64,000 nucleotides of DNA from Akkermansia muciniphila (GTDB taxonomy: Bacteria > Verrucomicrobiota > Verrucomicrobiia > Verrucomicrobiales > Akkermansiaceae): NCBI RefSeq assembly GCF_002884975.1, contig NZ_PJKB01000002.1, positions 455,369 to 519,368 of the forward strand. Direction: 5' to 3'. This document shows positions 1 through 8,525 of this stretch, one piece after another. Each line of letters starts with the position of its first letter. Position 1 is the first letter of the stretch. The notes below the pieces were generated by a model. It made no database searches, had not been told where the DNA came from, and saw nothing but the letters and a program-made list of their open reading frames with translations. Made by a program: the position numbers and the translations under genes.

Positions 1-12
1 GATTTTTTTCAT

Positions 13-46
13 CAGGCCCCAACAGTCCCATCACTGTTGGGGCCTG
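13..46. terminator. Strong hairpin, probable terminator of the gene to the left
   Basis: A perfect inverted repeat pairs GGCCCCAACAGT (15-26) with ACTGTTGGGGCC (33-44) around a six-base loop. On the plus strand TTCGTTTTC follows. On the minus strand the stem is followed by a run of T (2-9). It can therefore terminate transcription from either side. The gene it serves lies outside the window. Confidence 0.7.
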
Positions 47-260
47 TTCGTTTTCTTGTCTCCTTGAATCTAGCCTCAGGCTAAGTGGAACATTTAGTAC
101 ATGTCTTCTGTCGGAGCCGTCGTATGCTGTCCATCGGGAGCATGGAAGCAGAACTGGTCTTTTCCTTTTCCTCCTCCTTCCTGCTTCCATATCCGGCAGT
201 TGACGATTGAAAAGGAAAATTCCGGCAGTTATAGTGGTGTTCCCGCAATTGTTAACTCAA

Positions 261-1817
261 ATGACCTATCTGCTGTCCTTCCTGTTCCTGTGCCTTGTTT
301 CGGTATGCTCCGCAAAAGAATTGAAGATTTTTTTGCTGACGGGCCAATCCAATTCCCTGGGAGCCGTGAAGGGCAGTCCCGCTTCTCCGGAGTTGTTGAA
401 GAAGTATGAGCCGGAGAATACGCTCTACTGGCATGAGAACTTCGGCCAGAGGGAAGGGGTATTCCCCGGAGCTTCCACGTCCTGGGAGCAGGTACGGCCC
501 GCCATGCCGCGGTATAACGGCAGTTTGTGCATGGGGCCGGAGTACGGGTTTGCCTTTACGCTGGAAAAGAACGGATGGTTCAGGGATGCGGACGTGGCGG
601 TCGTGAAGGCTTCCAGGGACGGCGGCGACAATTCCCACTGGCAAAAGAACGGCCAGGCTTACAAGGCGCTGGTGCAGGCCGTCAAAAACGCCTGTGCCGC
701 GGTAGACAAGTCCAAGCACTCCAAAGTGGAGTTTGCCGGGCTGCTGTATTTGCAGGGGGAAAGCAATATCGGCGCTTCCGTTCCGGAAAGCGCTTCCCGT
801 TTTCTGGAGCTTCTGGGCAATCTGGCGGCGGACTTGAAACCGTACGGGGATACGTCCGCCCTGGCCGCACAGAGAGCTGTCATTGGCGAGAATGCCAACT
901 GGGCCGGAAAGAATGAAAGCGATCCGGAGACGGGCAATGTTACCGGCGGCCTGGAAGGGCGCGATACCGAAGTTCAGGGAAAAACGACCCACCAGGTGAT
1001 GAAGGAGCTGGCCGCCTCCCGTCCGTCCCTGGGCTATGCCCCTACCAGGGACCTTCCCAAGCTGACTGCCGGCGACCAGATGGGGGTACATTACAACGGC
1101 CAGTCCCAGATCAGCATTGGCGCGCGCTTTGCCTATGAAGCCGCCCGTCTGGCCGGGAAGGATACCGGCTCCGTCCGCAGCGGCCGCTATGAGGCTCCTC
1201 TCGGTTCTCCGGATGCCTGGATGAACCGGAAAATGCCGGGGAAAAACGTGGGCGTGTGGAACTTGGCTTCTTCCGTAAAACCCAGCATTGTATCGGGCGT
1301 GGTGAAGCTGTTCGGCATCCGTGTGGAGGACCCCGCCGTTAATACCGTGATTATTCAGAGCCAAGGAGGAGGCTCCGGGGACCGTTTGGTGCTTGGGCCG
1401 GGAGGCATCCGCCTGGCGGAGGGGAAGAATTTGCAGTTGGAGACAAATGTACAGCTTGCGGGCCGTCAGGCCTGGAATATTCCGGGAGGCTCTACCGTGG
1501 AGCTCAAGCCCTCGCCGGTTCAGGACAAAGCCCTCCCCGTCCGCTTGTCCGGACAGGCGGAAGTGCAGGTGGCCCGTGTGGAAGGCGGACCGGAAGCGGC
1601 GGGAGTGGCCCGCGTCGTGTTAAAGAGGGTGCAGGCCGCCTCCCTGAAATGTTCCTGGACGTTGTCCGGAAAGGTGGAAATGTCCCTGGAGGAGATGAAG
1701 GGACAGGCTTTGAATCCGGGCAGAATACTTGTCAAGGACGGCGCTGTTCTAAATCTGAATGGCGTTAAACTGCCTGCGGGCAGTGTCGTCAACCAGGGCG
1801 GTACGGTGAATCCGTAA
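261..1817 (+). CDS. Secreted SGNH-type carbohydrate esterase (sialate O-acetylesterase-like, DUF303/SASA)
   Basis: Predicted exported esterase that probably removes acetyl groups from glycans. The start at 261 gives an N-terminal signal peptide (MTYLLSFLFLCLVSVCSA) directly before the catalytic block; the open frame begins earlier, at 207, without a signal. Block I is LTGQSNSLG, with the nucleophile Ser. A second block, LYLQGESN, holds the Gln-Gly-Glu expected of the SASA family. A late Asp-x-x-x-x-His stretch (GDQMGVHYNG) supplies the rest of the triad. The C-terminal third, after about residue 340, is beta-rich and looks like a carbohydrate- or surface-associated extension rather than catalytic sequence. 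The family assignment is good; the substrate (sialic acid or other acetylated mucin sugar) is inferred from the organism type. Confidence 0.8.
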   Translation: MTYLLSFLFLCLVSVCSAKELKIFLLTGQSNSLGAVKGSPASPELLKKYEPENTLYWHENFGQREGVFPGASTSWEQVRPAMPRYNGSLCMGPEYGFAFTLEKNGWFRDADVAVVKASRDGGDNSHWQKNGQAYKALVQAVKNACAAVDKSKHSKVEFAGLLYLQGESNIGASVPESASRFLELLGNLAADLKPYGDTSALAAQRAVIGENANWAGKNESDPETGNVTGGLEGRDTEVQGKTTHQVMKELAASRPSLGYAPTRDLPKLTAGDQMGVHYNGQSQISIGARFAYEAARLAGKDTGSVRSGRYEAPLGSPDAWMNRKMPGKNVGVWNLASSVKPSIVSGVVKLFGIRVEDPAVNTVIIQSQGGGSGDRLVLGPGGIRLAEGKNLQLETNVQLAGRQAWNIPGGSTVELKPSPVQDKALPVRLSGQAEVQVARVEGGPEAAGVARVVLKRVQAASLKCSWTLSGKVEMSLEEMKGQALNPGRILVKDGAVLNLNGVKLPAGSVVNQGGTVNP

Positions 1818-1828
1818 CGGGCGGGCAT

Positions 1829-1851
1829 AAGAGGCCCTGTGCGGCTCTTTC
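1829..1851 (+). terminator. Possible terminator after the SGNH esterase
   Basis: AAGAGGCC and GGCTCTT form a short stem with one bulge, followed by TTTCTCCC, just after the stop codon at 1817. The remaining 250 bases before nrdR show no recognisable gene and no clear NrdR box. Confidence 0.4.
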
Positions 1852-2106
1852 TCCCTGGCAGCTCTTTTCCGTTCGGGAGGCAGGAAAAATGTGTCTTCAC
1901 ACCCGGAGGCTGTGGAAGCCTGCCTACCCCTTATTCACAATTCCGGCATCTCCGTCAACCCGTGCGGAAACGCGGACGGGAGTGTTTTTATCCCCGGTTT
2001 ATTCACAGGAAGCCTTGGTTGGGAAATGCTGACCATTAAGGCCTCTGTACTATATTTGGCGTACTTTTTCCTTTATGGATGCGTTATGTGGTAGTATGGT
2101 CGTGTC

Positions 2107-2598
2107 ATGAGATGCGTTCAGTGCGGTCATTTGGAGGATAAGGTCATTGACTCCCGTATGTCCAAGGACGGGACGACCATCCGTCGCCGCCGCGTGTGCC
2201 TGAGATGCGATTACCGCTACACGACCTATGAGCAGATCGAACGCACGGAGCTGCGCGTGGTGAAGAGGGATAACCTGCGGGAAGCCCTGAACCGCGAAAA
2301 GATTTTGCGCGGCCTGGTGAAAGCCTGTGAAAAGAGGCCCGTGAGCATGGACCGCCTGGACCGCGCCGTGGAAGAAATCATTTCCGAATTGCACCGCGAC
2401 CATTTGCGCGAAGTCCCCTCCAGCGAGATCGGCAAAAAAGTGATTGAAAAACTTTACGCCATCGATCCCGTCGCTTACATCCGCTACGTGTCCGTGTACC
2501 GCCAGTTTTCCAATGTGGAGGAGTTCATCCAGGAGATCACGCAGATGCGCCACCAGACGCTGATTGATCCCCTCCAGCGCAAGCTTCCCATCCTTTAA
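2107..2598 (+). CDS. nrdR: Transcriptional repressor NrdR
   Basis: Nucleotide-sensing repressor of ribonucleotide reductase genes. The 163-residue protein has the usual length and architecture. The N-terminal zinc ribbon (MRCVQCGH near residues 1-8, CLRCDYRYTTYE near 31-42) has the four cysteines and the conserved arginine-rich stretch TIRRRRVC. An ATP-cone domain follows (about 48-140), which binds ATP or dATP. No Shine-Dalgarno motif is visible before the ATG. The following gene begins 15 bases after the stop and may be translationally linked. The class III reductase operon at 31-34 kb in this window carries a candidate NrdR box pair, so it is a plausible target. Confidence 0.95.
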   Translation: MRCVQCGHLEDKVIDSRMSKDGTTIRRRRVCLRCDYRYTTYEQIERTELRVVKRDNLREALNREKILRGLVKACEKRPVSMDRLDRAVEEIISELHRDHLREVPSSEIGKKVIEKLYAIDPVAYIRYVSVYRQFSNVEEFIQEITQMRHQTLIDPLQRKLPIL

Positions 2599-2613
2599 GT
2601 TCCTTATCTTTTC

Positions 2614-3141
2614 ATGATCGGCTTCAGAAACAACAGACCGCTGCTCAAGCTTGGTGATTGCCTGATCACCGAGTACGGGGAACAGTGGCTGGCGGATGCC
2701 CTGGAACATGCCGCCCGGCGCGCCGGAACCACCCTGCCGTTCAAGGATGACCTGCTGGCCTCCGTGCGCTATTATCTGGAGCATGAGTGCGACCTGTCCG
2801 TCATGCGGGTGTCTGAGCTGTATGAACGCCTGCGCCGCATGCTCACGGAGGTGGGGCTGGCGCACCTGGCAAAGGAGCTGAAGGAGGAGACGCCGCCCAT
2901 GACGGTCAGCGTGGCGGAGATTGCCCGCAGCGTGCCGTTCTGGCTGTTTTTCGCCTGTGAGCTGAAAAAGCAGGTGGAGGAATTGCAGGGGCACGGCATT
3001 ACCAAATACTGCTTTACCGGAAGGAAGGAATGCGTGATGGCGCTCCAGGGCAGGAAGCGGTGGGACCGTTCCTGCCAGACCCTGCTGGAAGACCTTGATT
3101 TCCTCCTTTCCCGCTATGAGGAGCAGGAAAGGAACCATTGA
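2614..3141 (+). CDS. Unknown protein coupled to nrdR; possible divergent ATP-cone-like fold
   Basis: I do not recognise this 175-residue protein by name. Residues 15-90 alternate helix-like segments: an acidic Glu-Tyr-Gly start, then PFKDDLLASVRYYLEHEC, then VSELYERLRRMLTEVGLAHLA. Their spacing resembles an ATP-cone (short beta, helices, then a final 'L...G...A' helix), but the ATP-binding consensus is not clear. The C-terminal part (about 95-170) is helical and Lys/Arg/Glu rich. There is no signal peptide or membrane segment. It lies 15 bases downstream of nrdR on the same strand, which suggests joint expression and perhaps a role in nucleotide sensing. That role is inference only. Confidence 0.75.
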   Translation: MIGFRNNRPLLKLGDCLITEYGEQWLADALEHAARRAGTTLPFKDDLLASVRYYLEHECDLSVMRVSELYERLRRMLTEVGLAHLAKELKEETPPMTVSVAEIARSVPFWLFFACELKKQVEELQGHGITKYCFTGRKECVMALQGRKRWDRSCQTLLEDLDFLLSRYEEQERNH

Positions 3142-3150
3142 CGGGAAGGT

Positions 3151-4005
3151 TTACAGGAACCTGATTTCATGCTGCTTCCGTTCCGGCATGCGCTTGAGCT
3201 GTACGGTTGGCGTGCCCAGTACAAGGGCCTGATGGACCGCCTGGCCTTTCGGCAAATCCAGGGCGCGGAGAAGCGGCTTGTACTTGAAAACCCTGCATCC
3301 CAGGACCAGGCCGCCCATGTAGCAGCTCCCCAGCCCCCGCGCGGTCAGGGCCAGCATGACATTCTGGGAGAGGACCGTAGCGTCTTCCCTCGCGGTTTGT
3401 GACGCCGGGCCGGTCAGCAGGAGCAGGGCCGGAGCTCCGTACAGAACGGGGTCTTCCCCCCGCTCCGCCGCCCGTCTGCGCAGAGGCTGCGTGGCGCTTT
3501 CAGAGAGTACGGCCTCGTAATCCTGCGTGGCCATGAAGAGGCGCCCCAGAAAGCGGGTGACCGGGGAACCGGCCATCCTTTCCAGTTTGTCGTACATGCG
3601 CAGGAGGGCTTTTCTGACGCTGGAAAGGGTATCCGGGCCTTCCACCGCCGTCAGGCCGATGCTCTGGGCGTTCAGGCCGGACTGGGAGTATTCCGCCGCG
3701 CGGCGCAGGACGTTCCACGTTTCTCGGCTGACGGGGTCCGGTTTGAAATGCCGCACGCTCCTGGTTTTCATCAGCAGGTTCAGCACTTCCGCTTCGCCCG
3801 GAACGGGGCCTATGAGTTCCGTGCTTTTTACTCCGGAGTGGGTAATGGCCTGCCGCGGGCAGACGGCTACGCAATGGCCGCAGCCGATGCAGTATTGTTC
3901 CGCCGCCCCTTCCAGGGAATCAAAGCCGCAAAAGCGGGTGAGGAAGCAGGCTTTTTCACATAAATGGCAGTGGATGCACTTGTCCGGGTCAATGGTCAGT
4001 TTCAT
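3151..4005 (-). CDS. Nitroreductase-family protein with N-terminal 2x[4Fe-4S] ferredoxin domain
   Basis: Flavin oxidoreductase fused to a ferredoxin module. Near the N-terminus two clusters are visible, CIHCHLCEKAC and CIGCGHCVAVCP. From about residue 75 an FMN nitroreductase domain follows (TRSVRHFKPDPV, then SQNVMLALTARGLGSCYMG). I chose the ATG at 4005, which places the ferredoxin motif next to the start as in this family; the frame stays open to a TTG at 4059 inside the operator. It is transcribed divergently from an HxlR regulator, the usual arrangement for a locally controlled redox gene. Substrate unknown. A cytoplasmic location is inferred from the lack of a signal. Confidence 0.85.
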   Translation of the reverse strand: MKLTIDPDKCIHCHLCEKACFLTRFCGFDSLEGAAEQYCIGCGHCVAVCPRQAITHSGVKSTELIGPVPGEAEVLNLLMKTRSVRHFKPDPVSRETWNVLRRAAEYSQSGLNAQSIGLTAVEGPDTLSSVRKALLRMYDKLERMAGSPVTRFLGRLFMATQDYEAVLSESATQPLRRRAAERGEDPVLYGAPALLLLTGPASQTAREDATVLSQNVMLALTARGLGSCYMGGLVLGCRVFKYKPLLRALDLPKGQAVHQALVLGTPTVQLKRMPERKQHEIRFL

Positions 4006-4049
4006 GTTTGTATGTACTGGAGTTCCCGCCAGCATAGGAAGGCAGGGAG

Positions 4050-4091
4050 TTTTTGACAAGTAGGCACTATTTTGTAATATAGTGTCAAAAA
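4050..4091. promoter_or_regulatory. Palindromic operator between nitroreductase and HxlR regulator
   Basis: Nested dyads lie in the short divergent intergenic region. An outer TTTTTGACA (4050-4058) mirrors TGTCAAAAA (4083-4091). An inner CACTAT (4065-4070) mirrors ATAGTG (4079-4084). The segment is much more AT-rich than its surroundings. It is the natural binding site for the adjacent HxlR dimer and probably contains both promoters. Confidence 0.7.
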
Positions 4092-4104
4092 AGATACTGC
4101 AACG

Positions 4105-4437
4105 ATGAAAAAGCCTTCATCCTCCTACCGTTGCCCCTGCGGCGTCACGCTTTCCCTGATCGGCGGGAAGTACAAGATTGTCATCCTCTGGCACCTTTAC
4201 CAGAAGGCTCCCGTGAGGTTTAACGAGCTGCACCGCCTGATCCCGGAGGCCACCACCAAGATGTTCACCCAGCAGCTCCGGGAACTGGAGGCGGACGGAT
4301 TAGTGGAACGCAAGGTATATCCCGTCATTCCGCCCAAGGTGGAATATTCCCTGACGGCCTTCGGCAGGAGCGTGCTGCCCGTACTGGAAGCCATGAATGA
4401 ATGGGGCGCGGCCTACCTGGCCGCACGGGGGGAGTAG
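4105..4437 (+). CDS. HxlR-family winged-helix transcriptional regulator
   Basis: A 110-residue MarR/HxlR-type regulator with the family hallmarks. There is an early cysteine (YRCPCGVTLSLIGGKYK), then the helix-turn-helix (RFNELHRLIPEATTKMFTQQLRELEADGLVERK) and the wing (PPKVEYSLTAFG). HxlR proteins respond to electrophiles, formaldehyde or redox change through the N-terminal cysteine, and often control a neighbouring oxidoreductase. Here that would be the divergent nitroreductase, with the dyad at 4050-4091 as operator. Convergent with the SulP transporter, with only six bases between stops. Confidence 0.9.
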   Translation: MKKPSSSYRCPCGVTLSLIGGKYKIVILWHLYQKAPVRFNELHRLIPEATTKMFTQQLRELEADGLVERKVYPVIPPKVEYSLTAFGRSVLPVLEAMNEWGAAYLAARGE

Positions 4438-4443
4438 CCGCCG

Positions 4444-6123
4444 TTACAGGTGTTTTGGCGCGGGACCGTTGATGATCTTGCGGGCGCGGGTCAGGGCGGC
4501 GTCAATATTCTCGCAAATGTTGTAGCGTTTCAGTTCCCGGTAAAAGGGCGCGTGGCGGATGACATCCAGCGGCTGCGGCTGCACGCCGCAGACCAGCAGG
4601 GTGGAGCCGTGCTCCCGGCACTGGTGGCAGAAGTCGGAAAGAACGTTCAGTCCGGTGGCGTCCAGCGCGGGAACCAGGCGCATGCGCAGAATGACTACCT
4701 TGGTATCGTGCTCCAGCGTTTCCAGCACCTGGTCCTTGAACTGTTCCACGGCGCCGAAGAAGAAGGGGCCTTTCACGTCAAAAACTTCCACGCCTTCCGG
4801 GATGTTGAGTTTGGCGGCGGAACGGTTGCCGTCGTCTTCCTCGTCATTGTCCAGCAGCTCGTTTTTAATGGCGGAAACGTCGCTGATCTGGGCCATGCGG
4901 CCCATGAAGAGCAGGGCGGCAAGCACCACGCCCACCTCCACGGCTACGACAAGGTCCACAAAGACGGTCAGCAGGAAGGTGATCACCAGCACCGCCGCAT
5001 CCTGCCGCGGCCCTTTCAGCAGGCGGCTGAACGTGTGCATTTCACTCATGTTGTAGCACACCACTGTCAGGATGCCCGCCAGCACGGCCAGGGGAATCTG
5101 CTGCGCGTACTGGGCAAAGGCCATCAGGATGGCAAGGAGGGTCACCGCGTGAATCATGCCGGAAACCGGGCTTTTGGCCCCCGCCTTGATGTTGGTGGCG
5201 GTGCGGGCGATGGCCCCGGTGGCCGGAATGCCGCCGAACAGGGCGGACCCGATGTTGCCGATGCCCTGGGCGATCAGCTCCATGTTGGGCTTGTGGCGGC
5301 CTCCGGTCATGCCGTCCGCTACGGAGGCGCTCAGCAGGGATTCAATCGCCGCCAGCAGGGCGATGGTGAAGGCCGGAGCCGTCAGCGCCCCCAGGTTGTG
5401 CCATTCAATGTGGGGCAGTGAAGGGAGGGGAAGCGTGTTCGGAAGGCTGCCGAAGGCCTGCCCGATGGTGGTCACGGGCAGGGAGAAGGCTACGGAAACG
5501 GCGGTCATGCCCAGCATGCCCACCAGCATGGCCGGCACCCTGGGCCAGAAGCGGCGGCTTAGCAGGGTGATGGCGACGGTGCCGACGGTCAGCGCCAGCG
5601 CCGCCCAGTTGATGGTGTGGAAGTAGTTGAAGTAGCAAGCCCATTTTTCAATGAAGTCGCCGGGAATTTTTTCCGTGATGGTGAGGCCGAAGATGTCCTT
5701 GATCTGCGTGGAGAAAATCACCACGGCAATGCCGGAGGTGAAGCCCGTGGTGACGGGGAACGGGATGAAGCGGATGAGCGCCCCCATGCGGCAGAAGCCC
5801 AGGATAATGAGAAAGAGGCCCGCCATCAGCGTGCAGACCAGCAGTCCGGACGCGTGGTACTGTTCCAGCACGCCCATGATGATGATGACGAAGGCGCCGG
5901 TGGGGCCGCCTATCTGGTACTTGCTTCCGCTGAACAGGGAAATGAGGAAGCCGGCCACGATGGCGGTGACGAGGCCCTGGGTGGGAGAGAGTCCGCATGC
6001 AATCGCAAAGGCCATCGCCAGCGGGATGGCTACCACGCCTACGGTGAGCCCTGCGAAGAGGTCCGCCAGAAAAGTTTGCTTGGTATAGGTCTTGAGAGAG
6101 GAAAGGAGAGCAGGTCTGAACAT
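4444..6123 (-). CDS. SulP-family anion transporter with STAS domain
   Basis: Inner-membrane transporter of the SLC26/SulP family (sulfate, bicarbonate or other anions). From the ATG at 6123 the protein is 559 residues and begins with the family's typical entry (FLADLFAGLTVGVVAIPLAMAF), followed by about a dozen hydrophobic segments. The last 120 residues form a cytoplasmic STAS domain (GPFFFGAVEQF, then LDATGLNVLSDF). The frame continues upstream to a GTG at 6195, adding a Pro-rich stretch that is probably not translated. It may follow argH on the same transcript, 135 bases downstream. The transported anion cannot be read from the sequence. Confidence 0.9.
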   Translation of the reverse strand: MFRPALLSSLKTYTKQTFLADLFAGLTVGVVAIPLAMAFAIACGLSPTQGLVTAIVAGFLISLFSGSKYQIGGPTGAFVIIIMGVLEQYHASGLLVCTLMAGLFLIILGFCRMGALIRFIPFPVTTGFTSGIAVVIFSTQIKDIFGLTITEKIPGDFIEKWACYFNYFHTINWAALALTVGTVAITLLSRRFWPRVPAMLVGMLGMTAVSVAFSLPVTTIGQAFGSLPNTLPLPSLPHIEWHNLGALTAPAFTIALLAAIESLLSASVADGMTGGRHKPNMELIAQGIGNIGSALFGGIPATGAIARTATNIKAGAKSPVSGMIHAVTLLAILMAFAQYAQQIPLAVLAGILTVVCYNMSEMHTFSRLLKGPRQDAAVLVITFLLTVFVDLVVAVEVGVVLAALLFMGRMAQISDVSAIKNELLDNDEEDDGNRSAAKLNIPEGVEVFDVKGPFFFGAVEQFKDQVLETLEHDTKVVILRMRLVPALDATGLNVLSDFCHQCREHGSTLLVCGVQPQPLDVIRHAPFYRELKRYNICENIDAALTRARKIINGPAPKHL

Positions 6124-6258
6124 GGCTGCCGGGATGTTGGCCGGCTGTGGTGGAATGCCGCCGCCGGTGGGGGGTAAAACGTCCCCTTCCTGCACCCGGA
6201 GGCGCGCCGCGGAGACGGACGGCAGGTTCCCCGTTCCGTCCGCTCCCCGCAGGCAGTG

Positions 6259-7635
6259 TTATTTGGAAAGAATGTCTTCCCAGTAGGCGATGCGGCGGCG
6301 GGTATTCTCGGAATTGGGAGCCCCCGGGTTGGTACGCTGGGCGAAGGCTTTTGTCAATTCAAATACGTCGCGCGCGTCGGTTCCGTACGCGTCTGAAATG
6401 GAGGCGAACTGTTCATCGCTCAACTGGTTGAGGGGCGTACCCGTGGAAATGCTCATGGCGACGGCTTTTCCGACCAGTTCGTGAGCCTTCCGGAAGGGAA
6501 CGCCGCGGCGCACCAGGTAATCCGCCAGGTCCGTAGCCAGCAGCATGGGATCGGAAGCCGCTTCCAGGGCCCGGGCCGTGTTGACCGTCATGGCGGCCAT
6601 CATCTCCGCGTTGACGTCCAGGGCCAGCTTGATCGTGTCAATGGAATCGAACAGGGGTTCCTTGTCTTCCTGGAGATCGCGGTTGTAGGTCAGGGGCAGC
6701 CCCTTGACGGCCACCATCACGGCAGTAAGGTTGCCGTACAGGCGTCCCGTCTTGCCGCGGGTAAGTTCGGCGACGTCCGGATTTTTCTTCTGGGGCATCA
6801 GGGAGGAGCCCGTGGTATGGGCGTCCGACAGGGTGGCGAAGCCGAATTCCGCCGTGCACCACAGGATGACGTCCTCGCTCATGCGGGAGAGGTGGGCGCC
6901 GATCACGGCCAGGTCAAAGAGGGTTTCCATGATGTAATCCCGGTCGGCAATGGCATCCATGGAATTCTCCGTCACGGCGTCAAAGCCCAGTTCTGAGGCA
7001 ATTCCGCGGCGGTCCAGGCAGATGGTGGAGCCGGCGATGGCTCCGGAACCCAGCGGGGAAACGTTCAGGCGCCTGCGGCAGTCCGTGAGGCGGTCCGCGT
7101 CCCGGTTCAGCATTTCCACGTAAGCCAGCAAATGGTGGCCCATCGTGACGGGCTGGGCGCGCTGCAGGTGGGTATAGCCCGGCATCATGGCGTCCGCATA
7201 CTCCTTCGCCTTCATGACCAGCGCGCGCTGCAAATGGCGCACTTTTTCCAGGATTTCATCAATCTCCGCCCGGCAGTAAAGCCGTGTGTCCGTAGCCACC
7301 TGGTCGTTGCGGGAGCGTGCGGTATGCAGCTTGGCACCCGGCGCGCCGATGCGGCGGGTCAGCTCGCTTTCAATGTTCATGTGCACGTCTTCCAGCTCAC
7401 GGCTCCAGGTGAAGTTCCCGGCTTCAATGTCCTTCAGGATGTCCTGAAGCCCGGCTTCAATGGCGTTGAACTCCTCCTGCGTGAGCAGGCCTGCCTTGAG
7501 CTGTGCCCGCGCATGGGCGATGGATCCGGCAATGTCCTGGCGGAAGAGCCTCCAGTCGTAGGAGACGGATTCGCCGTAGCGTTGAACCAGATCAGCGGTG
7601 GGTTTAGAAAATCTGCCTTTCCACATGACCCACAT
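6259..7635 (-). CDS. argH: Argininosuccinate lyase
   Basis: Last step of arginine synthesis: splits argininosuccinate into arginine and fumarate. The fumarase/aspartase superfamily signature GSSLMPQKKNPD is intact, with the catalytic Ser in its flexible loop, and the TARSRNDQVATD block is present. The start at 7635 (or 7626, a second ATG) gives about 458 residues, normal for ArgH. The longer open frame to 8322 is a shadow of the opposite gene. argD lies elsewhere in the window (47.4 kb), so arginine genes are scattered rather than in one operon. Confidence 0.95.
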   Translation of the reverse strand: MWVMWKGRFSKPTADLVQRYGESVSYDWRLFRQDIAGSIAHARAQLKAGLLTQEEFNAIEAGLQDILKDIEAGNFTWSRELEDVHMNIESELTRRIGAPGAKLHTARSRNDQVATDTRLYCRAEIDEILEKVRHLQRALVMKAKEYADAMMPGYTHLQRAQPVTMGHHLLAYVEMLNRDADRLTDCRRRLNVSPLGSGAIAGSTICLDRRGIASELGFDAVTENSMDAIADRDYIMETLFDLAVIGAHLSRMSEDVILWCTAEFGFATLSDAHTTGSSLMPQKKNPDVAELTRGKTGRLYGNLTAVMVAVKGLPLTYNRDLQEDKEPLFDSIDTIKLALDVNAEMMAAMTVNTARALEAASDPMLLATDLADYLVRRGVPFRKAHELVGKAVAMSISTGTPLNQLSDEQFASISDAYGTDARDVFELTKAFAQRTNPGAPNSENTRRRIAYWEDILSK

Positions 7636-7818
7636 GTTGTGCCCCAGGAGCTTCCGTTTTAAAAGCCTGAAATGGGTAATGGAGGCAGATTCCGCGGAAC
7701 GGGAGAAAATCCGTGTGCCTGGAAAACCGGAATGAGGCCGGAAGAAAAAGGGAAACGGCGCATGGCTGCCTTTTGCCTGTGGCAAGAGGGCCGCATATGT
7801 TACCATAGCTCCGTGTGC

Positions 7819-8508
7819 ATGGATGATGAAAAGCCCCTGAAACGGGCGGATTTGCGGAAACGCGCTGAGGAGAAGGCGGCGGAACTGGCTGCGGAGGGGA
7901 TGGAGCTGCATCCCGTGACGGCTTCCGGGCGAAATCTGGCGAAAAAGTTCTGGGGAAAGGAATGGATGAAAAGCTTGGCCGCGTGCGAGGTGTACGGCAT
8001 GCGGCTGGCCCCCGGGCGCGCCTACTTGCGCTATGGCTGCGTTCTGGATGTGAAAGCGGCCCCTGGCCGCATTGACGCGCTGGTGATGGGGGAGCATTTG
8101 TATGAGGTCTGCGTGCATGCCGCCCCTCCTGATGAAGAGGCGCTTGCCCGGCTGCGTGCGCGGTGCGCCGGGCATATCGGTTCCTGGATTGACTTGCTGA
8201 AGGGGAACCTTTCCCCGGAGCTGTTGGAAATCCTGTGCGATCCGGAGGGCGGCCTGTTCCCCGCGCCGGAAGAGTGGCGTTTTTCCTGTTCCTGCCCGGA
8301 TTGGGCGGATTTGTGCAAGCATGCGTCCGCGGTCCTGTATGCCTTCGGCGTGATGCTGGACGAACAGCCGGAACTGCTGTTCACCCTGCGCGGAATGGAC
8401 GCCTCCGCCCTGATTCCGAAGGCTCCGGAAGCCGTTCCCGGCGGAGAAGACGCGCTGGACAAGGATGCCGGGTCCCTGTCGGACATGTTCGGCATCAGGC
8501 TGGATTGA
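7819..8508 (+). CDS. SWIM zinc-finger protein
   Basis: A 229-residue protein with one clear motif: SCSCPDWADLCKHASAVLYAFG near residues 150-175, which is the CxC...CxH of a SWIM zinc finger. The N-terminal part (GRNLAKKFWGKEWMKSL) is also typical of stand-alone SWIM proteins. In other bacteria these often sit beside an SNF2-family helicase and are thought to bind DNA or protein; no helicase is next to it here. The ATG at 7819 was chosen because upstream codons overlap the argH promoter region. Function unknown. Confidence 0.8.
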   Translation: MDDEKPLKRADLRKRAEEKAAELAAEGMELHPVTASGRNLAKKFWGKEWMKSLAACEVYGMRLAPGRAYLRYGCVLDVKAAPGRIDALVMGEHLYEVCVHAAPPDEEALARLRARCAGHIGSWIDLLKGNLSPELLEILCDPEGGLFPAPEEWRFSCSCPDWADLCKHASAVLYAFGVMLDEQPELLFTLRGMDASALIPKAPEAVPGGEDALDKDAGSLSDMFGIRLD

Positions 8509-8525
8509 TTCCCGCCGCCGTGACG

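Noticed and set aside
1818-2106. NrdR autoregulatory boxes before nrdR
   Set aside because: I looked for paired ACAC-like boxes with 31-32-base spacing and found no convincing match.
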